DNA of 64,000 nt from Mauremys mutica (Eukaryota > Chordata > Testudines > Geoemydidae), in NCBI RefSeq assembly GCF_020497125.1, contig NC_059082.1, forward strand, positions 54,768,524 through 54,832,523. The letters are read 5' to 3'. Position numbers and translations under genes: made by a program. This document shows, in pieces, positions 39,013-52,698 of this stretch (position 1 is the first letter of the stretch; every line of letters starts with the position of its first letter). The notes below the pieces were generated by a model that saw only the letters and a program-made list of their open reading frames with translations, was not told where the DNA came from and did not search any database.

Positions 39013-42000
39013 TTAGGCCCAGGAAATCATTTCTTGACACAGATAAACTTACTAATCATCACCCAGTCTCTAATCTCCCTTTTCTGGTCAAGGTTAGGGG
39101 ACAAGATGTGGCAATACCTGGAATCCTCATTTCCTTAGCTTTGATCAAACTGGGTTTAGACCTGGGAGCAGTATGAAGATGGCACAACTACTGCCATGAT
39201 CTGTTGAGGGCATACAAAACCCCAAGTGTCAAGCTGCTTCTTTTAGATACATGCTCATTCCCTTTGATACTACTGTCAGTTCCAGTTCTAGGCACCAGTG
39301 AAGGTAATTGATGCATATGGCACCAAGGGCCCCCTGTATTACTGCAGTGGCAGCTGCACACAAATGTGACTAGGGTTTTCTCTAGGTCTCCAAGCCCTAC
39401 TTCTTTTCTCTTCTAAAACAGTCAGCTTGCAAGGGCAACATTTCCTTTGCTTGCTAGAGAGAGAAACTACCACAGTCTGAAGGATGGCTAGAACCTTCCT
39501 GATGAAGGAATGTCACCAAACGATTCTAAGCTGTCTCTATCCGCTGGCTGGGGGGAATGCTAGATCAGCTTAAAGAAAGAAAGAACGAAAGTCTGGCTAA
39601 AAGTAAACAGGGTGAAGTAGCAAACATGACGCCAACAGCAGTCCTACAGTATCAAACACCTTTGGAAAAAGCTTTTAAAGCAATGTAAAAAGTGGGGACA
39701 TAGAACCAGATGGGTATTAAGGGAATCTAGCCAATACTCTGTCTACACATTTATGGTGAAAACCTTGCAACAGTTAACATAAGAAAAGTATAAAGTCCCT
39801 CTCCTGGTCTAGTGTCCTACCCTCTGTTACCGCCATCCCCTCCCTTCTCCTCCCATTTTCCTCTCCCTTGTTGTCTGTTTGCACTGCTGGAAAGCTAAGC
39901 TAAAGAAGGCTTTACTCTCAGCACAAGGAGATCTGAGACTATTCTAACTCCCTTTGGAAGAGCTGCAAGGAAAGCACTGTCCTCAGCTCTTATGACTTTA
40001 ACCCTAAAGACTGAGAGTTTCATCGTGCTCGAAGGACGTTGCTATCCCTGGAAACTGTGACTGTGGAGAGGCAGTCTAGTCAGTAGTTGGGCCAATATCC
40101 TATAAGGCCATAGAGAAGAGAACTCTGACCTTGAATCTGAGTCAGAATTTTAAGAGGAGCCACACTAATGAATACACCACCTGCACAATGTGTTCTCAGC
40201 AGCTAGCTTGTCTTGCTGAGTGGGCAGACTGCTGCATTCGGGACCAAACTGAAGTTTTGTTAAGGTTGGTGTGCTCGTTCTTAACTATGATGAGTCACAC
40301 ATTCAACCTGGAAGTGGTGAAGGTGTGGATCACTCTAAAAAGGACAGGGTGCAGCCTCCCAACCATCCTGAGATGGAAAAAAAGTCATCACAGTTTGAGA
40401 ACCCAGAAGGACCCATAGGCTTGGAATCATCTTGACTATTTGAGGGCAGATCCCCCAGTACAGGGTGATACTAGGTGGTAGCTAGTGTCAGAGTTCAGAG
40501 CAACTGCAACTGTATTTCCTTTCTGTGCTCCATTAAATGCACTCATTCTAGGCTCCCGGCTCCTCAGGCATGACCTGTCTTAGGCAGAGATCCTTACCTC
40601 TCTCACCTGACTAGTGTTTTGCCAGGCTGCACTGTTCTCTGCCTACACTGGGATATCCCTAGCAAGCCAGATGGTCTAAACAGACCAGTGTCTGCACTGT
40701 GCTTTCTCTCCAAAGGCTATGAACAGCTATAATTGCTTGCAGTCACAAGTTACCACACAGCTCTTTGTAAGCAAGCATATTTATTCTTACGGTGAAAGCA
40801 TTACAGAAAAGACACACCAAAAATAAGAGTTTCTATATGTATGCCAAAAGCTAACCAGATGTCACCCACAAGTCTTATGGGGCCTCAGTGAGCCAAAGTC
40901 CTTCCAACCCGTCCCAGGGAGGACTGGGGCCTTGGACCTGAGATCCTGTTCATTTGCTGGATCAGAAAGAAGCTCCTGAGTCAGCTTAAACTCGGGCTAT
41001 GTATCCAAAAGTCCTTTCTTTGTCCGTTAGTCTCTGGAAAATCCAGTCTGAACCAGTATACGAGAGCCTCTTCAGGTGGTGGTACTTCTCTGGAGGTGTT
41101 ACAACCTGAGGGAATTTGCCTAATCACCCCCCGAATGTTCTTAGCTCCTGGATGAGCTGTGGTCAGCCTCCCCCATGGAATTACATACAATCTGTGGCCC
41201 ACAATGATACAAAAACTTAATAGAGTGAGATCTCCCAAAGCTATTGCAGGAACTTGCCATATCTGTCACAGATAGATCCTCAAAATCTTTTCCTATTTCT
41301 GCCCACATGACTTGCCCAGATTTAGGTTCAGCCAGCTACAAGTAAAACTCAGCCTGCAACTGGGATAACTGGTTGACAGTAGATCAGGAGGAAGCTGGGG
41401 CTGACTGGAAGGACTTTAGTTACACAAAATGAAATGTTACATTATTTTTACTTATAGGGCAAAAAAAATATTTTGACCCAGTTTCAGATTTCTTTTAAAC
41501 ATCTAAGCAAAAGCAGCTGAAGTTTAAATGATCCAATTTTGCAGGCCACTACACTGCTGTTGCACAATTCACTTGAATCCCAAAAATTCTGAAGATGTGC
41601 CAATGCAAATCCATGCATATCTCTGTGTGTCTTCAACTGGGCTTCCCACCCTTTCAATAAAAGCCTTCGTTCCATTAGAACATTTTTTGGGAATGTCAAA
41701 CACTAAAGCCTCCCTATATATTTATTTTTTATTTCTTTGGCTACACAACCACAAGTGTCTGAACTCCCATCCCCAGTTGGGAAGTCCTTGTCTAAGGGAA
41801 ATTAAGTAATGTAAATACAGACCAGTGATCTCCAAACCTTTCATCCTGACAAACATGTTCCCAAAGGTCAAGAGGCCCCAATCAGTATATGGGGTACATT
41901 CTCTGCCCTGTTCTGCTTGTGTGTGCTAACAAGAACCACCCATAAATCCTCTTCTGGGGATTCCCCTCATGTGGTTAAGTCAGGTTAGTCTGTTTCAGCA

Positions 42001-43118
42001 CTCCCCCCATTCCTTGCTAGGAGTGCCCCCAGGCTCAGGCAGAGCCAGCTGAACTCCTGCTAAGTGCTCCCTGGGGCTCTCCGTGCCCAGCAGGGAAGCA
42101 GCCCATGGAGCAGCCAGGGCACTCAGAACAACTCCTGGAGTAGCACTTCAAGGAAGACAGCTGGGGAGGCAGCTCTCCTGACCCCCCTGCAGCGATGGGG
42201 CTGATACACACACTTCAGTTTAGCTGCAGGATGTAGCTCAAGGAACCCATCTTCAATTCATCTTCAAATGCATATTTCCTTCTTAATTCGGGCTCCATCC
42301 AGGACCACAGTGAAGTACAACAGGACTTGTTAAAGGAACACAGATAGCTGCATGTTGAAATGTAGGGTTCAGGCACCCCTTGAAGCTGCCACAGCATACT
42401 CAGGTGGGCCCTGCTGAGCCCACCCACTGAAAACTATTAGGTCCTCTCTCTATTAAAGGGTCACAACAATGGGTAGGTCAGGGTTATAAATCTCTAAACT
42501 GGTTGACTAACATCAGTACACGCACCATGTACATGTTACAAACAGTGCAACCTCATTTGGGGAGAGTGGCCCAAATGGAGTGAGCTGAATTAAGGGAATA
42601 GCAGAAATCAACCAAATGTCCTTAATTTCATAGGTATGTCTTCACCTTATTACTTTGTGTTTAGAGCAACACTTTCAGATTCAAATTATATTTGTTTAAA
42701 ATTTTTCCTGTTAACATTTTAGATTAAAAACCACAAGAATTTGTAAAAGTTTATGTCCAGATGGTGCTGTTTATTGATGACAGCAATAAAATGGCTAAAT
42801 TTAAGACATCTCAAATTCCAATACCCAGCTTTAAGAAGCTTAGTGTGATCCTATAGCACTTGCCTGAATTAGCCCAAGCCTGTGCTTGACAGTTCCTATT
42901 GAAACTTAAACAGAGTCACCCTAAGTGAAGCATTCATTTTCCCCACAACCCCAAACTGCTTTTTAGGCAGTGGGGCACCCCTGTGACTGTTTATAAGGTG
43001 AACATAGCAGGAATGAATACATGTAAAAAAAATATCATTAGTGTTCTGATTCATACCTGAGGCACATTACATACAACCCTAAATCCATGACATTCAGACC
43101 ACCCCCCTGAGCAATGCA
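39013..43118. other. Unique-looking DNA, no gene seen
   Basis: About 4.1 kb without recognisable coding sequence. The longest frames (95, 93 and 85 codons at 40131, 41528 and 40981) have no family features. A short AAAGAAAGAAAGAA tract lies near 39574. This stretch is a candidate for host intron or intergenic DNA. Confidence 0.45.
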
Positions 43119-43255
43119 AGTTTCAGTACTGTAAAGTGACAGTATAGATAGTGCTCCGCTCCCAGCGCTGGTAGCTATTCCCCTCACGGCAGTGGTTTTA
43201 TTACAGCACTGGGAGAGCTGCGGCAGCGCTTTAACGTGGCTGTGTAGACATACCC
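43119..43255. mobile_element. MITE fragment of the CAGCGCT family
   Basis: It ends GTGTAGACATACCC followed by TAA and contains GCTCCCAGCGCTGG and GCGGCAGCGCTTTAACGTGG, like the MITE at 5261-5557 (GCGGCAGCGCTTTGAAGTGC). The left part is missing. Confidence 0.75.
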
Positions 43256-43258
43256 TAA

Positions 43259-44026
43259 CACATTTCAATTCCAGGCATGGATTCCAATCCCAAAACTAAT
43301 AAAATAATACATGTAACCAAAGAAGAAAAGGGAACACTGCTCCTTCAGGGAAACAGGCCTTATCCTGCTGCTTTGCAATGCAGAGACTTAAGGTGTGTAT
43401 GGGTATAAATCCTGATGCAGTTGTACCTGCAGGCTAGTGTGTCCAGGCAGCTCTGCAGGAACCATGCCTGCTGCAGGAAAAAAGTCAGGCTCCTATGGCT
43501 GCTTCCCTGCCTCTTTTGAAGCCACTTTTTTTTTCTTGTCCTTCTGTTTGCCTGCTCTGCCTCCCTTTTTAATTCCTAGCAGTCTTTGCAGTAGCTGGCT
43601 GAGGGAGCAGCACTCCCAGAACACAGCTACCCTAGAGTGGAAGAGACGTGAGCAAAGGGACAGAGCTTCTATCAGGGACTGCATGGGGGTGGAATCTGTG
43701 GGTTAGTCGATAACACCTGGGGCAGGCTGTGAGAAAGAGGGACTTCTTCCCACAGAGGGACTATTCCTGCACAGCCTCTTGGACCCAAGGGATATCTCTT
43801 TAAATTTGTGCTTGGCAGCCCATCTGAATATTGTTGAAGGCTGAAAGTATGGTTGTGCCATCAGAAGTGACTAAGAATGGTCTGGGAAAATGGGGAGTCC
43901 CTGCTTATCATGTGTCAAAGAATTCCAGACTAAGTTTCCTCGGCTTAGAACTCTGTTTTTTCTAATTGCAGTTGTGCACATCCCACCTGGCATCTCTGAG
44001 GGCACTGAAATAACTAACCCAGCTAT
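43259..44026. other. No gene seen
   Basis: About 0.8 kb. An 89-codon plus frame (43437-43706) and its 63-codon antisense partner lack recognisable features. Confidence 0.4.
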
Positions 44027-44222
44027 TATTCACACCTTTGGTTATTCCAGTGCAAGTCTGTGTGGACAGACATTTCAGAATAGCTGTCCTATTTCAACTG
44101 AACCTCCTTTTTTCTTTTAACCAACTTAAGTGAAATTGAAATAGGACATGGCTGTTCTGAAATAAGGGTGTCCACATGCAGACTTTCACCAGAATAACCA
44201 AAGGTGTTAATTACAACGGATT
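44027..44222. mobile_element. Fold-back (palindromic) MITE
   Basis: The arms ATTATTCACACCTTTGGTTA and, inverted, TAATTAACACCTTTGGTTAT bound an almost fully self-complementary interior: AGACATTTCAGAATAGCTGT / ATGGCTGTTCTGAAATAAGG and CCTATTTCAACTG / GAAATTGAAATAGG. It would form a hairpin of roughly 80-90 bp per arm. Non-coding. Confidence 0.8.
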
Positions 44223-44879
44223 TAGTTGTTTTGGTGATGCTTTAAATGTTGGCTGACTGGCCTGGCAGGGGATATACGCTAGAGTTTAAATGTTGCTTTT
44301 CTTCCAGCTGATCACCTGCCAGAGGCCCACTAGAGAGACTGTGACACTGCCAGGCCAGGGACAACACCTTGGTAGAAATTCCAGTATCCTCTCCTCCTCC
44401 CAGCAACTAAGATGGCAGGGCTTCTCACTAGGTTGTTACTCCAGACTTCCTTGGTGGGGTGTCCCATCTTCAGCATGTTTACCTTTAATTAGAATGTTCA
44501 GTCCTCTGCTACTGGATGTTTAGGGAAATTTGTCAAGCCCTCTTTCTGCATGTTCAATATTTCTGACTATAAGTATCCACTATTAGAGACGGTCTCCAAA
44601 CCACTTAAAAATTAAGAAGTACTCTGTGCCAATTACTACAGATAAAACTGCCATTTGTCATTTACATTGTTTAACTTGCCCCTCTGGCATACTTCAGATC
44701 TCTTCTAAACAAAATGCAACATGTTTACTAAGGAGGGGATGTGCAAGGTGCCGACGTACAGTGTGCCTGCACTGGAGGGTTTTACCTTGCCAATTAACTC
44801 ACGGCACTCAACACATTGGTAAAGGCTAGCCTAGTGTGGACACTCCCCAAATGCTCGTTCCAGGGTACAACATTTGTGG

Positions 44880-44995
44880 TTTACACTAGGGATGTGCCAA
44901 GGTAAAGAAAAAATATTTGCGTTCTGGAGCAAATATCTGGGGAATTTTCACACTACCTTTTTAACACATTTATAGAGACTATAGTGTAGACAACC
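44880..44995. mobile_element. Small AGTGTAGAC-ended MITE
   Basis: GGTTTACACTAGGGATGTGC at the left and ACTATAGTGTAGACAACC at the right are complementary termini of the common MITE type here; the interior holds inverted AAATATTTGCGTTC / GGAGCAAATATCT words. The boundaries are approximate. Confidence 0.6.
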
Positions 44996-46746
44996 AATTA
45001 GGAAGTTGGGAGCCCAAGTCCTACTGTAAATCAATGAGAGTTCTGGGTCTAATCCCCTTAGGCACTTTTGAAAATCCCACCCTAAAGATGTAATGCCAAT
45101 GGTTTGAAATGTACACAATTTCTTTGTGACTGTCCAGTAGCACACACTTTGTGTTTGCATAGATACTACTGCTAGTAAAGCAGAGGGTTTTCATTTTGTA
45201 TTCAAAGCTCAGAACGTAGAAATCTTTCTCTGCATAGCCTGGAAAGAATCTCAGCAATTTAAACTACGAGAATCTCCCTCCCTCCCTGCCTGCAAACTCT
45301 GGCACATCTTTAGGACAGTCCTGCTACAAGGCCTAATTTCAGCTAAATGTTGCTCACAAACCAATTATTTAAATTATTCCCAGTCTATGTTAGTGCATGC
45401 CAGGTTTTGAAGAAAATATTCATTTAGTTACCTCTGTTTTACTGCACAAATGGGACAGATTTCATCACCCCCTACAAGTCTATTATGCATTCTATTTATA
45501 CCACAAACATTTGGTGTACAATTCAGGAGCAGCAGGAACAGGTGATGTAATGCACTGTACAAACAACATTCTATTCAAACAGTGGGAAAATAAACTGTAT
45601 TCTATGGGTTTCTTTGATCAGCTTAAAACAATCAGATTAGAAGTCACAGATAACCCAGTATGTACTGGAGATGAAAGGCCTCTGGAGAAATAAATTACCC
45701 AAAGTTAGATATTAAGCAAGATTTCTCTCTCAACAATCAACTTATCTGTGGATAGATGAGGACTGGCCATGGGGTTTCAAACTCCTGCCAGGCACTTTAT
45801 TTATTTTTATAACACTGTATAGCTACTCCACCCAGAATGAACTCTGCATTGCACAACACATCAAAGGCACTTTATGGCCTAAATTAAGCAATAAAATTGT
45901 TAAGATTGTGTGTTATGCTGAAAATTGGCTGGCCTCTAGTGTGAAGTAAGACAGGAGGTGAATGGCATATGCTTCCTGGAGAAGGCACAGGGCAGCATGG
46001 CCTGGGGTATCAAAGTGTGCGGCACTCTTATATTTAACATTTTGTGGACCAAAGTAAAACGCTCTGGGACTTGAGTCTCCATTTTAACCCTCTGTCCCCC
46101 AAGGGATTTTAGCCTTCCCCTCCTGAAGCCTACAGCCTTCTAGCTAAGCCCCAGCAATGACCAGACAGACATCAATACCGCTCCTTAAATCTTTCAATAG
46201 AGTCACTGTTGAGTGAGCTGACTCACTCCCTTCCCCGTGAGCTATTCCACACCATTCCCCAGCTACGGTGTAACAGACCAGAAATAAAACTAAAGCCAAA
46301 GCAACTGCATGTTTACATGTCTTTAGTTTAGTAAAAGGGGATTTTTTTTTTAACTTTCAAATTTTTGTTTAAAAAATTCCTCAAAGGGGACTTTTACTGC
46401 TCTCCATTTGCTCCCTTCCGAATTGGCATCCGCGTCATCCACACACTTCAGCAGATGCTGCCATGTGGTCGTGACTTTTAACACGTTCTAGTGAAAAGAG
46501 AAACAGAGGGATGTTTAAACCTATTGACTTAGTTTAAGAAAAAATGTAAGTTATAAGAAAAACCCAAGTGAAATGTCCTGGATATCCACAGCAGTGGTCG
46601 CAGAGCCATTCATAAAACAGCCTTTCTTGGCACAGTTTCTAGTACTGCTTCAGCAGAGAATGAGACAGCTTTTAACTTTCACTTTTTTTTAACCTTCTCT
46701 TTTATTTACTCATTACCTCACAACATTAAGTCCTGACAGTTTACCA
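44996..46746. other. Unique-looking DNA, no gene seen
   Basis: About 1.75 kb. A 98-codon plus frame at 45397-45693 (starting MPGFEENIHLV) has no recognisable motif, ribosome context or flanking gene signals, and I do not call it. Confidence 0.4.
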
Positions 46747-46918
46747 CAGGGGTAGGCAACCTATGGCACAGGTGATTTTCAGTGGCACTCACACTGCCTG
46801 GGTCCTGGCCACCAGTCTGGGGGGCTCTGCATTTTAATTTAATTTTAAATGAAGCTTCTTAAACATTTTAAAAACCTTATTTACTTTACATACAACAATA
46901 GTTTAGTTCAGGGATCGG

Positions 46919-47240
46919 CAACCTTTGGCCCACGGCCCACCAGGGTAAGCCCCCTGGCCGGGCCGGTTTGTTTACCTGCTGCGTCCGCAGGTTTGGCCAA
47001 TCGCGGCTCCCAGTGGCCGTGGTTCACTGCTCCAGGCCAATGGGGCTGTGGGAAGCTGTGTGGGCCGAGGGATGTGATGGCTGCTGCTTCCTGCAGCACC
47101 CATTGGCCTGGAGCAATGAACCGCAGCCAGCAATGAGCCGCGATCGGCCGAACCTGCGGACACGGCAGGTAAATAAGCTGGCCCGTCCCGTCAGGGGGCT
47201 TACTCTGGCGGGCCGCGGGCCAAAGGTTGCCGGATCCCTG
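46919..47240. mobile_element. 322-bp hAT MITE nested (first)
   Basis: The ends are CAGGGATCGGCAACCTTTGG and CCAAAGGTTGCCGGATCCCTG. The duplication GTTTAGTT is perfect (46911-46918 and 47241-47248). The GC-rich body shares GTTTGGCCAATCGCGGCTCC with the MITE at 519-852. Confidence 0.95.
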
Positions 47241-47326
47241 GTTTAGTTATATATTATAGACTTATAGAAAGAGACCTTCTAAAAACGTTAAAATGTATTA
47301 GTGGCACGCAAAACCTGAAGTTAGAA

Positions 47327-47547
47327 CAGGGGTTCTCAAACTGGGGGTCGGGACCCCTCAGGAGGTCGCAAGGTTATTACATGGGAGGTTGCGAGCTGTC
47401 AGCCTCCACCTCACACCCCGCTTTACCTCCAGCATTTATAATGGTGTTAAATATATAAAAAAGTGTTTTTAATTTATAAGGGGGGGGTTGCACTCAGAGA
47501 CTTGCTATGTGAAAGGGGCCACCAGTAAAAAAGTTTGAGAGCCACTG
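47327..47547. mobile_element. 221-bp hAT MITE nested (second)
   Basis: The ends are CAGGGGTTCTCAAACTGGGG and AAAGTTTGAGAGCCACTG. The duplication is AGTTAGAA / AGTTAGAG (47319-47326 and 47548-47555). It is a different hAT family from its host element. Confidence 0.92.
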
Positions 47548-47605
47548 AGTTAGAGTGATTAAATGAAGACTCGGCACACCACTTCTGAAAGTCTGTTGAC
47601 CCCTG

Positions 47606-50600
47606 GTTTAGGCTCTCTACACTAGCACATTCTTCCCCCCACCTCCTCCAAATTTCCCCCATAGTTTCTCCAGCAACAGTGTAGGTTAGATCCACTCTAG
47701 ATGACATGCAGGATAGAACTCTAGCAGCCAGTCTACACCAGCACTTTCACCTTTGCTACTATAGGAAACCTCAAGAAAAATGTTGTGCAAGCAAGGCCAG
47801 AGTGCAACAGAAATGGCATTAAACCTTCGCAAGCAGTGGTTGATACAAAACCAGGAGGTATTCATTCCAAAAGTGTTTTAAAAGTAAAATATAGGTCTGG
47901 GAATTCAATTAAAATAGCACACACATCCCCTTCTTTAGAATATATCAGCTAATCATGGCACACATGCGCCTTACTGCAGCATGCAGGATGGGAGCAAAGC
48001 CAAAGGAAAAGCCAAGAGAGCCCACACTGAGGGGAAAGTAACTAAAGTAGGATGGTCCTGCCTGCAGAATAATACCCACGGGGCCAAAGTAGTGGACAAA
48101 GCCAGAGATAAGAGGAGCCGCCACACTGACTAGCATGCTCCTCCCACCTCCAGACTTCCGGGAAGCCATAGGGAAAGTCCTGGGACGTTAGCACTGCCTC
48201 AAATAGCAGTAACTCCCAGAACACCACTGACAGCTTTTGGTGGATAGTAGTATGGCTAATAGTGCTGCCATGGTTGTACGGAGAGGCACGGAAGTCCTCT
48301 CTGTGAAGCTGCAGTATGGCTTTCAGATTCCTTCTCTGCACCCCGTTTTCAGGCCCCACACTGTGCCCTCTCCCTACCCTGGTACCATGGAGAGATGGGG
48401 GCCAGGGCGATTCCTGGACTCCCTAGCTCTCTTAATGCAGAAATCAGCAGCTTCACTTTATTTCCCTCTACAATTTTAGTGAACATCAGCAAGAGCTCTG
48501 ACTAATCACACTGTAGCCTTTCTCCAGCCTGTGCCAGAACTGCTCTCTTTGCACGACGCCTCACCCATTACAAGAGAAGTAAGAAAAGGAGATGCCGCCA
48601 TCTTGAAAGATTTCACCCGTGTCAACGGTGAATGTTTTAATCAAGCATGAGACAGTTATCCATGCAGTGACATTGACAGACATTTAAGTTATGTAAAGGA
48701 CTTGGAAAGCTGCAAAGCACTATGTAATGGCCCAGTGTTAATAAAATGAGGCACTTAATTCTTTTAAAATCACCCTGTATAAACGACCTTTCATAACTGA
48801 GTGCCTGAACTCATCCCAAGCAGACTCTCCTGGTTTCCTGTCTGTGGCGCTAGCAAACAAAAAGCTATACACTACAGGTAATTACATTATTTCCACTGAG
48901 GACAACAATTAAAAAATGGCTAATTATACTTTACAAGCTCAAGATAATCAAGTGCTTCCTCAGATATCCACAGCCGCAATAAGCACTTAGAAATGGCAAC
49001 TCCCAACAAATTGCAGGTAATTTAGAGTCATTTACACAAGCCTTCAAACACCATCCTTTAGAATGCCGCATGGGAATCTTGGCATGTAACTTTGTCAGTT
49101 TCAAAATGGGGTGTTGTATTTAATCAGTCAACTCATAATCCCTGAATCATAGCACCATTCTCCTGGGAGGTGAGAGTTATAGGGACTTTGTTCTCCTGGA
49201 AGTAAATTTTTGTTCCGCAATAGGGCTGCCAGATTTTATATCAGATGTTTAAGATTTGAAAAGCTGTTAATTTATGCACCAAGTCAAGCCAAAAATTGCC
49301 CCCTAACATGAATCCATACTAATGGGAAACCACTCATTTCGATAGTACCCAATTTCTACATTAACCCCAGTGATTTTAAAAGAATGGTATGCAGTCAAAT
49401 TTAGCCCCAAAATTAGGTTTTGTTAATCAACAGCTTTTTATAAAACAACTATCAAGAGAAATATTTCTGTGTTTTTTTATGAATGCCAATGGAAATAATG
49501 TTATTTAACAAATAAACATTTACGTGCTGTGTTTGCAACCCCCAATACAGTAGCACCGAGCTAATGCATGAAAACTGGAAGTAAATGCACTAAAAAACAT
49601 ACTAGAAAAGCAAAACATTAAATGTCTGTTTTCACAGTCCAAGAAGTGAGAAATTCAAATTGTGAACAAAAAGCATAAACAGTAGCGTGTAAAGGACATT
49701 TATATCTTCAATTTTTTTAATAGTTTATTTGTCACAGGGAAGGAACTAATTTTAAAATATTATTTTAAAATCTGACAGTGTCCCTTTGAGATATCAGTTA
49801 TTGTTTCCCAGCCCTTGCAGGCAATGGCACCCTTTCTCCTGACTATCGCTGCACCAGCTAGTGCTTCACATGTGTCCACTTCACTTGTGTGCATTCCAAC
49901 TTGCAACTTTCCACAATGCCCACTGAGTCAACAATAGTGAAACACAGAGAATCTGACAGAAGCACCAAGAACTGCATATGACAGATGAGAAGCTGCTATG
50001 CATTAATGTATAAATATTGATATGTAATAATGCTATGAGTATTGTAACTGACCTGGTTAGTGTGGTAAAGTTACGTGGTGGGTTATTAGAATGCCCTTAT
50101 AATTGTACTGATCTAGCTTAATAAGAGGGAAAGCAAACAGGAAAGCAACACAATAGCTCTAGATAAAGGCACCCCAATCATTACTTGAAAAACAACAGGG
50201 CAAGCTATTAGCTTAAAGGATCCTGTCTCCAAGGAAGATGCAAGCTGTTTTCTCAGGCTGAGAACTTGAGATCAAAAGAACACTACAGAGTTAAAAAGCG
50301 CTTTCAAGGAGAAAGTGAGTTCACTTATCAGACACTGTCCTGTAGGGAGACAGCTTTAAGGAGGCTGTTTGGTCACTTATAATTACCATGGTCATTGCCC
50401 TGGAGGGAACCAAACTGCAGGCTCAGGGCCTAACTCAGACCTGGTGAGGCATTCACCATTAGTGTCAGGGCCCAGTTTGAGAGTGGGAGAATCGTGTGAT
50501 TCCACCCCAAGAGACAGGTGGCAGCTAGGGGCCTGAGACCTGACAGACAGTGTGCTCAGAGACCAGGAGGGGTCAGAGGTGCAGTTCGCTTGGTAACCAT

Positions 50601-52019
50601 GGCACAGAAGTGGGCTGGTACATCACAGAAGGCGTAGAACACCAAGTTCCCTGTTCCAAAGGATGCATGGTCTAAACAGTAGATGTGAAATGATGGGTAA
50701 GTAGGGAGGGGATGGAGTGGCATAAATTGAGGCATCATCTGATCATGTTGCTATCAGCTGCTGTCCTTCTGGCACCTCATCCCCACCCTCCTTTCTCAAC
50801 TTATCACATCTCAAATGTAGTCTGTGTACTCTTCTGGAGAGGGAACAAGTTGCTCTAGATCATCTATGAAGCATTAGCCCACTCTGGGGAGCTATCCAGT
50901 ATTTGCGCGCTGTTCCAAACTCCAATTCAAAGGCTCTCTTCATTACACTTTCTGAAGAGGAAGCTTAAGTATCAGTTGCAGAAGCCTCAAGCACCAACAG
51001 TAGTAGTAGCAGTGGCTGGGAAGCTGCCAGAAAGCATCTTTAACAATATATTTTTCTATAGCTGCTTTTGCCAAGTCCTGCCTTTCGTTTCCAAATTCAC
51101 TCTCTGCACACTTCCTATTTGGAATTTGTAAACTAAAATTTAAGCCATCGGCAGATGAAAATCACTGGATTAACAACAATATAACCCAGGGGTCCCCAAC
51201 CTGGGGAGACACTTGAAGACCTGAAGACAATCCTTGCAATCTAAATTTACACTCTGGATCCAGTACTCTATACACTGACCCCTCCAAAGGAGGGAAATGA
51301 TACTTTACAAATTCTGTTCCCACAACCACTGTATATATAATAAGTAACTTCCTAGAAACAGCCTTCCTTCCTACAACTTTAAGTAGAATCATGTCTGACT
51401 TTAGAGTTACTGGTCTTCTATGCCGAAGGCTCAATGTCTTGATGGGGGTACAAATGAACTTTGGGCTTGAACAAAGTCTCTATCTGGATACAATTTAATG
51501 TCATATGATAAAACAGGTTAGCTGATCTGTAGTTAGCAAGCTAACTATAGGTGGATTATGATTTCAGGTGCTCGCTCTTGTACTCCTGTTTTTGCCTACT
51601 CACAGAGCCCCAAAAAATACATATAACATTCAGATTTTAGAAGAGGCAAATTTTCCTTCTCTGTTAATTAGTTTCTGTGGCTTGGCAACACCAATGTGGA
51701 CAATAGGGTGTTCCTGCTTCTGCTGTCCCATCAGAAAAAAGTGGTTTGGCTCCAGTCCCACCCGCTTTCCTCAGCTCACACCTTAGACTCAGCTCCCAGG
51801 ATGACTTCCCAGGCTGTGAAATCAAAGGATTAGCCTACTCTGCACTACCTGAGGCTACATGCTACACCCAAGTCTACACCCAGGATGGGCTACTCAAGAG
51901 GGCTTGGCTGTTGCCAAGCCACAAAAGGCAAACAACAGGGAAGTCGGGTTTGCCTGTAGCTTGGCTGATGGCTCTGACTAGCAGAACCACCAGAGGATGA
52001 GAAAGCAAGCCATTACACG
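47606..52019. other. Unique-looking DNA, no gene seen
   Basis: About 4.4 kb. Short frames (up to 105 codons at 48042-48359 on the minus strand) show no family features. Low-complexity A/T tracts occur near 49410-49520. No terminal repeats or arrays are recognised. Confidence 0.45.
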
Positions 52020-52498
52020 GTAGGTCTTCACTGCAGGTCACTTGGGTGATCGGCACATGGGTCATCCTAGCTTGAGTGTGAGCAGCCACACAGCAAAGCC
52101 ATACCTGAGCTACTGTGCACTCTTATTGGTGCTGCACTCACTCATTGTCTGCAGGACTGCTGGGGTATATCCCACAACTCTTTGTGCGTCAGAAGCTGAG
52201 CTGCTCTGATTCTTTCCCAGCAAGTTGTGGGAGAACTTGTCTGTTCTTCTGGGCACGTAGGAGAATTGTGGGAAAGCACTGGAGGCCTATCAGCACTCGA
52301 TAGCTTTAGTCTGCAACCTCACTGCAAAGCTGACAGGGTACTAGTCTGAATGGAAGTCTCATTCGGGTTTTAGCCTATAGCCCCGATGAGGCAGCTAGCT
52401 TGCGTTGAAAGCACCACCAAACTTGGGTAACAGGTTTGTGTGTGGAGTCAGAGGCAACAACTGAGTAAGCACCTAGGTTAACTCTGTAGCAGACCCAT
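52020..52498. mobile_element. Probable MITE, about 480 bp
   Basis: Left GGTCTTCACTGCAGGTCACT and right, read in reverse, GGGTCTGCTACAGAGTTAACCTAGGTG are imperfect inverted termini in the style of the other AGTGTAGAC MITEs. The interior has GTATATCCCACAACTCTTTG and GAGAATTGTGGGAAAGCACT words typical of such elements. The target duplication is not clear. Confidence 0.6.
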
Positions 52499-52698
52499 GG
52501 TAGACTGGGGAGGAGAGAGTATGTTTCAAGTGGGGGGGGGGGAATCCTGGCTTTTCCCCAAAGATTGCTCCAAAGCTAAGGCAGAAGGACTGCCCTCAAC
52601 TCTGCAATCTTAGCCAAAGGGGTCAAGTCTAGGCAGTAGTGCCTAGCCAAAGCGTGGATGGAGTATCATCAAGTGGCTTTCCTCAGAGCTCACTCACA

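Larger units (their letters stand above)
46747..47605. mobile_element. hAT MITE carrying two nested hAT insertions
   Basis: The outer ends are CAGGGGTAGGCAACC and, at the right, CTGTTGACCCCTG. The imperfect 8-bp duplication is GTTTACCA / GTTTAGGC. The outer sequence is the same family as 11952-12221 and 35941-36245 (GGCTCTGCATTTTAATTTAA; GACTCGGCACACCACTTCTG). Removing the nested elements at 46919-47240 and 47327-47547 restores a roughly 300-bp element like its relatives. Confidence 0.9.

Noticed and set aside
45397..45693. 98-codon frame as a small host exon or gene
   Set aside because: No recognisable domain and no convincing splice sites with coding-like flanks.
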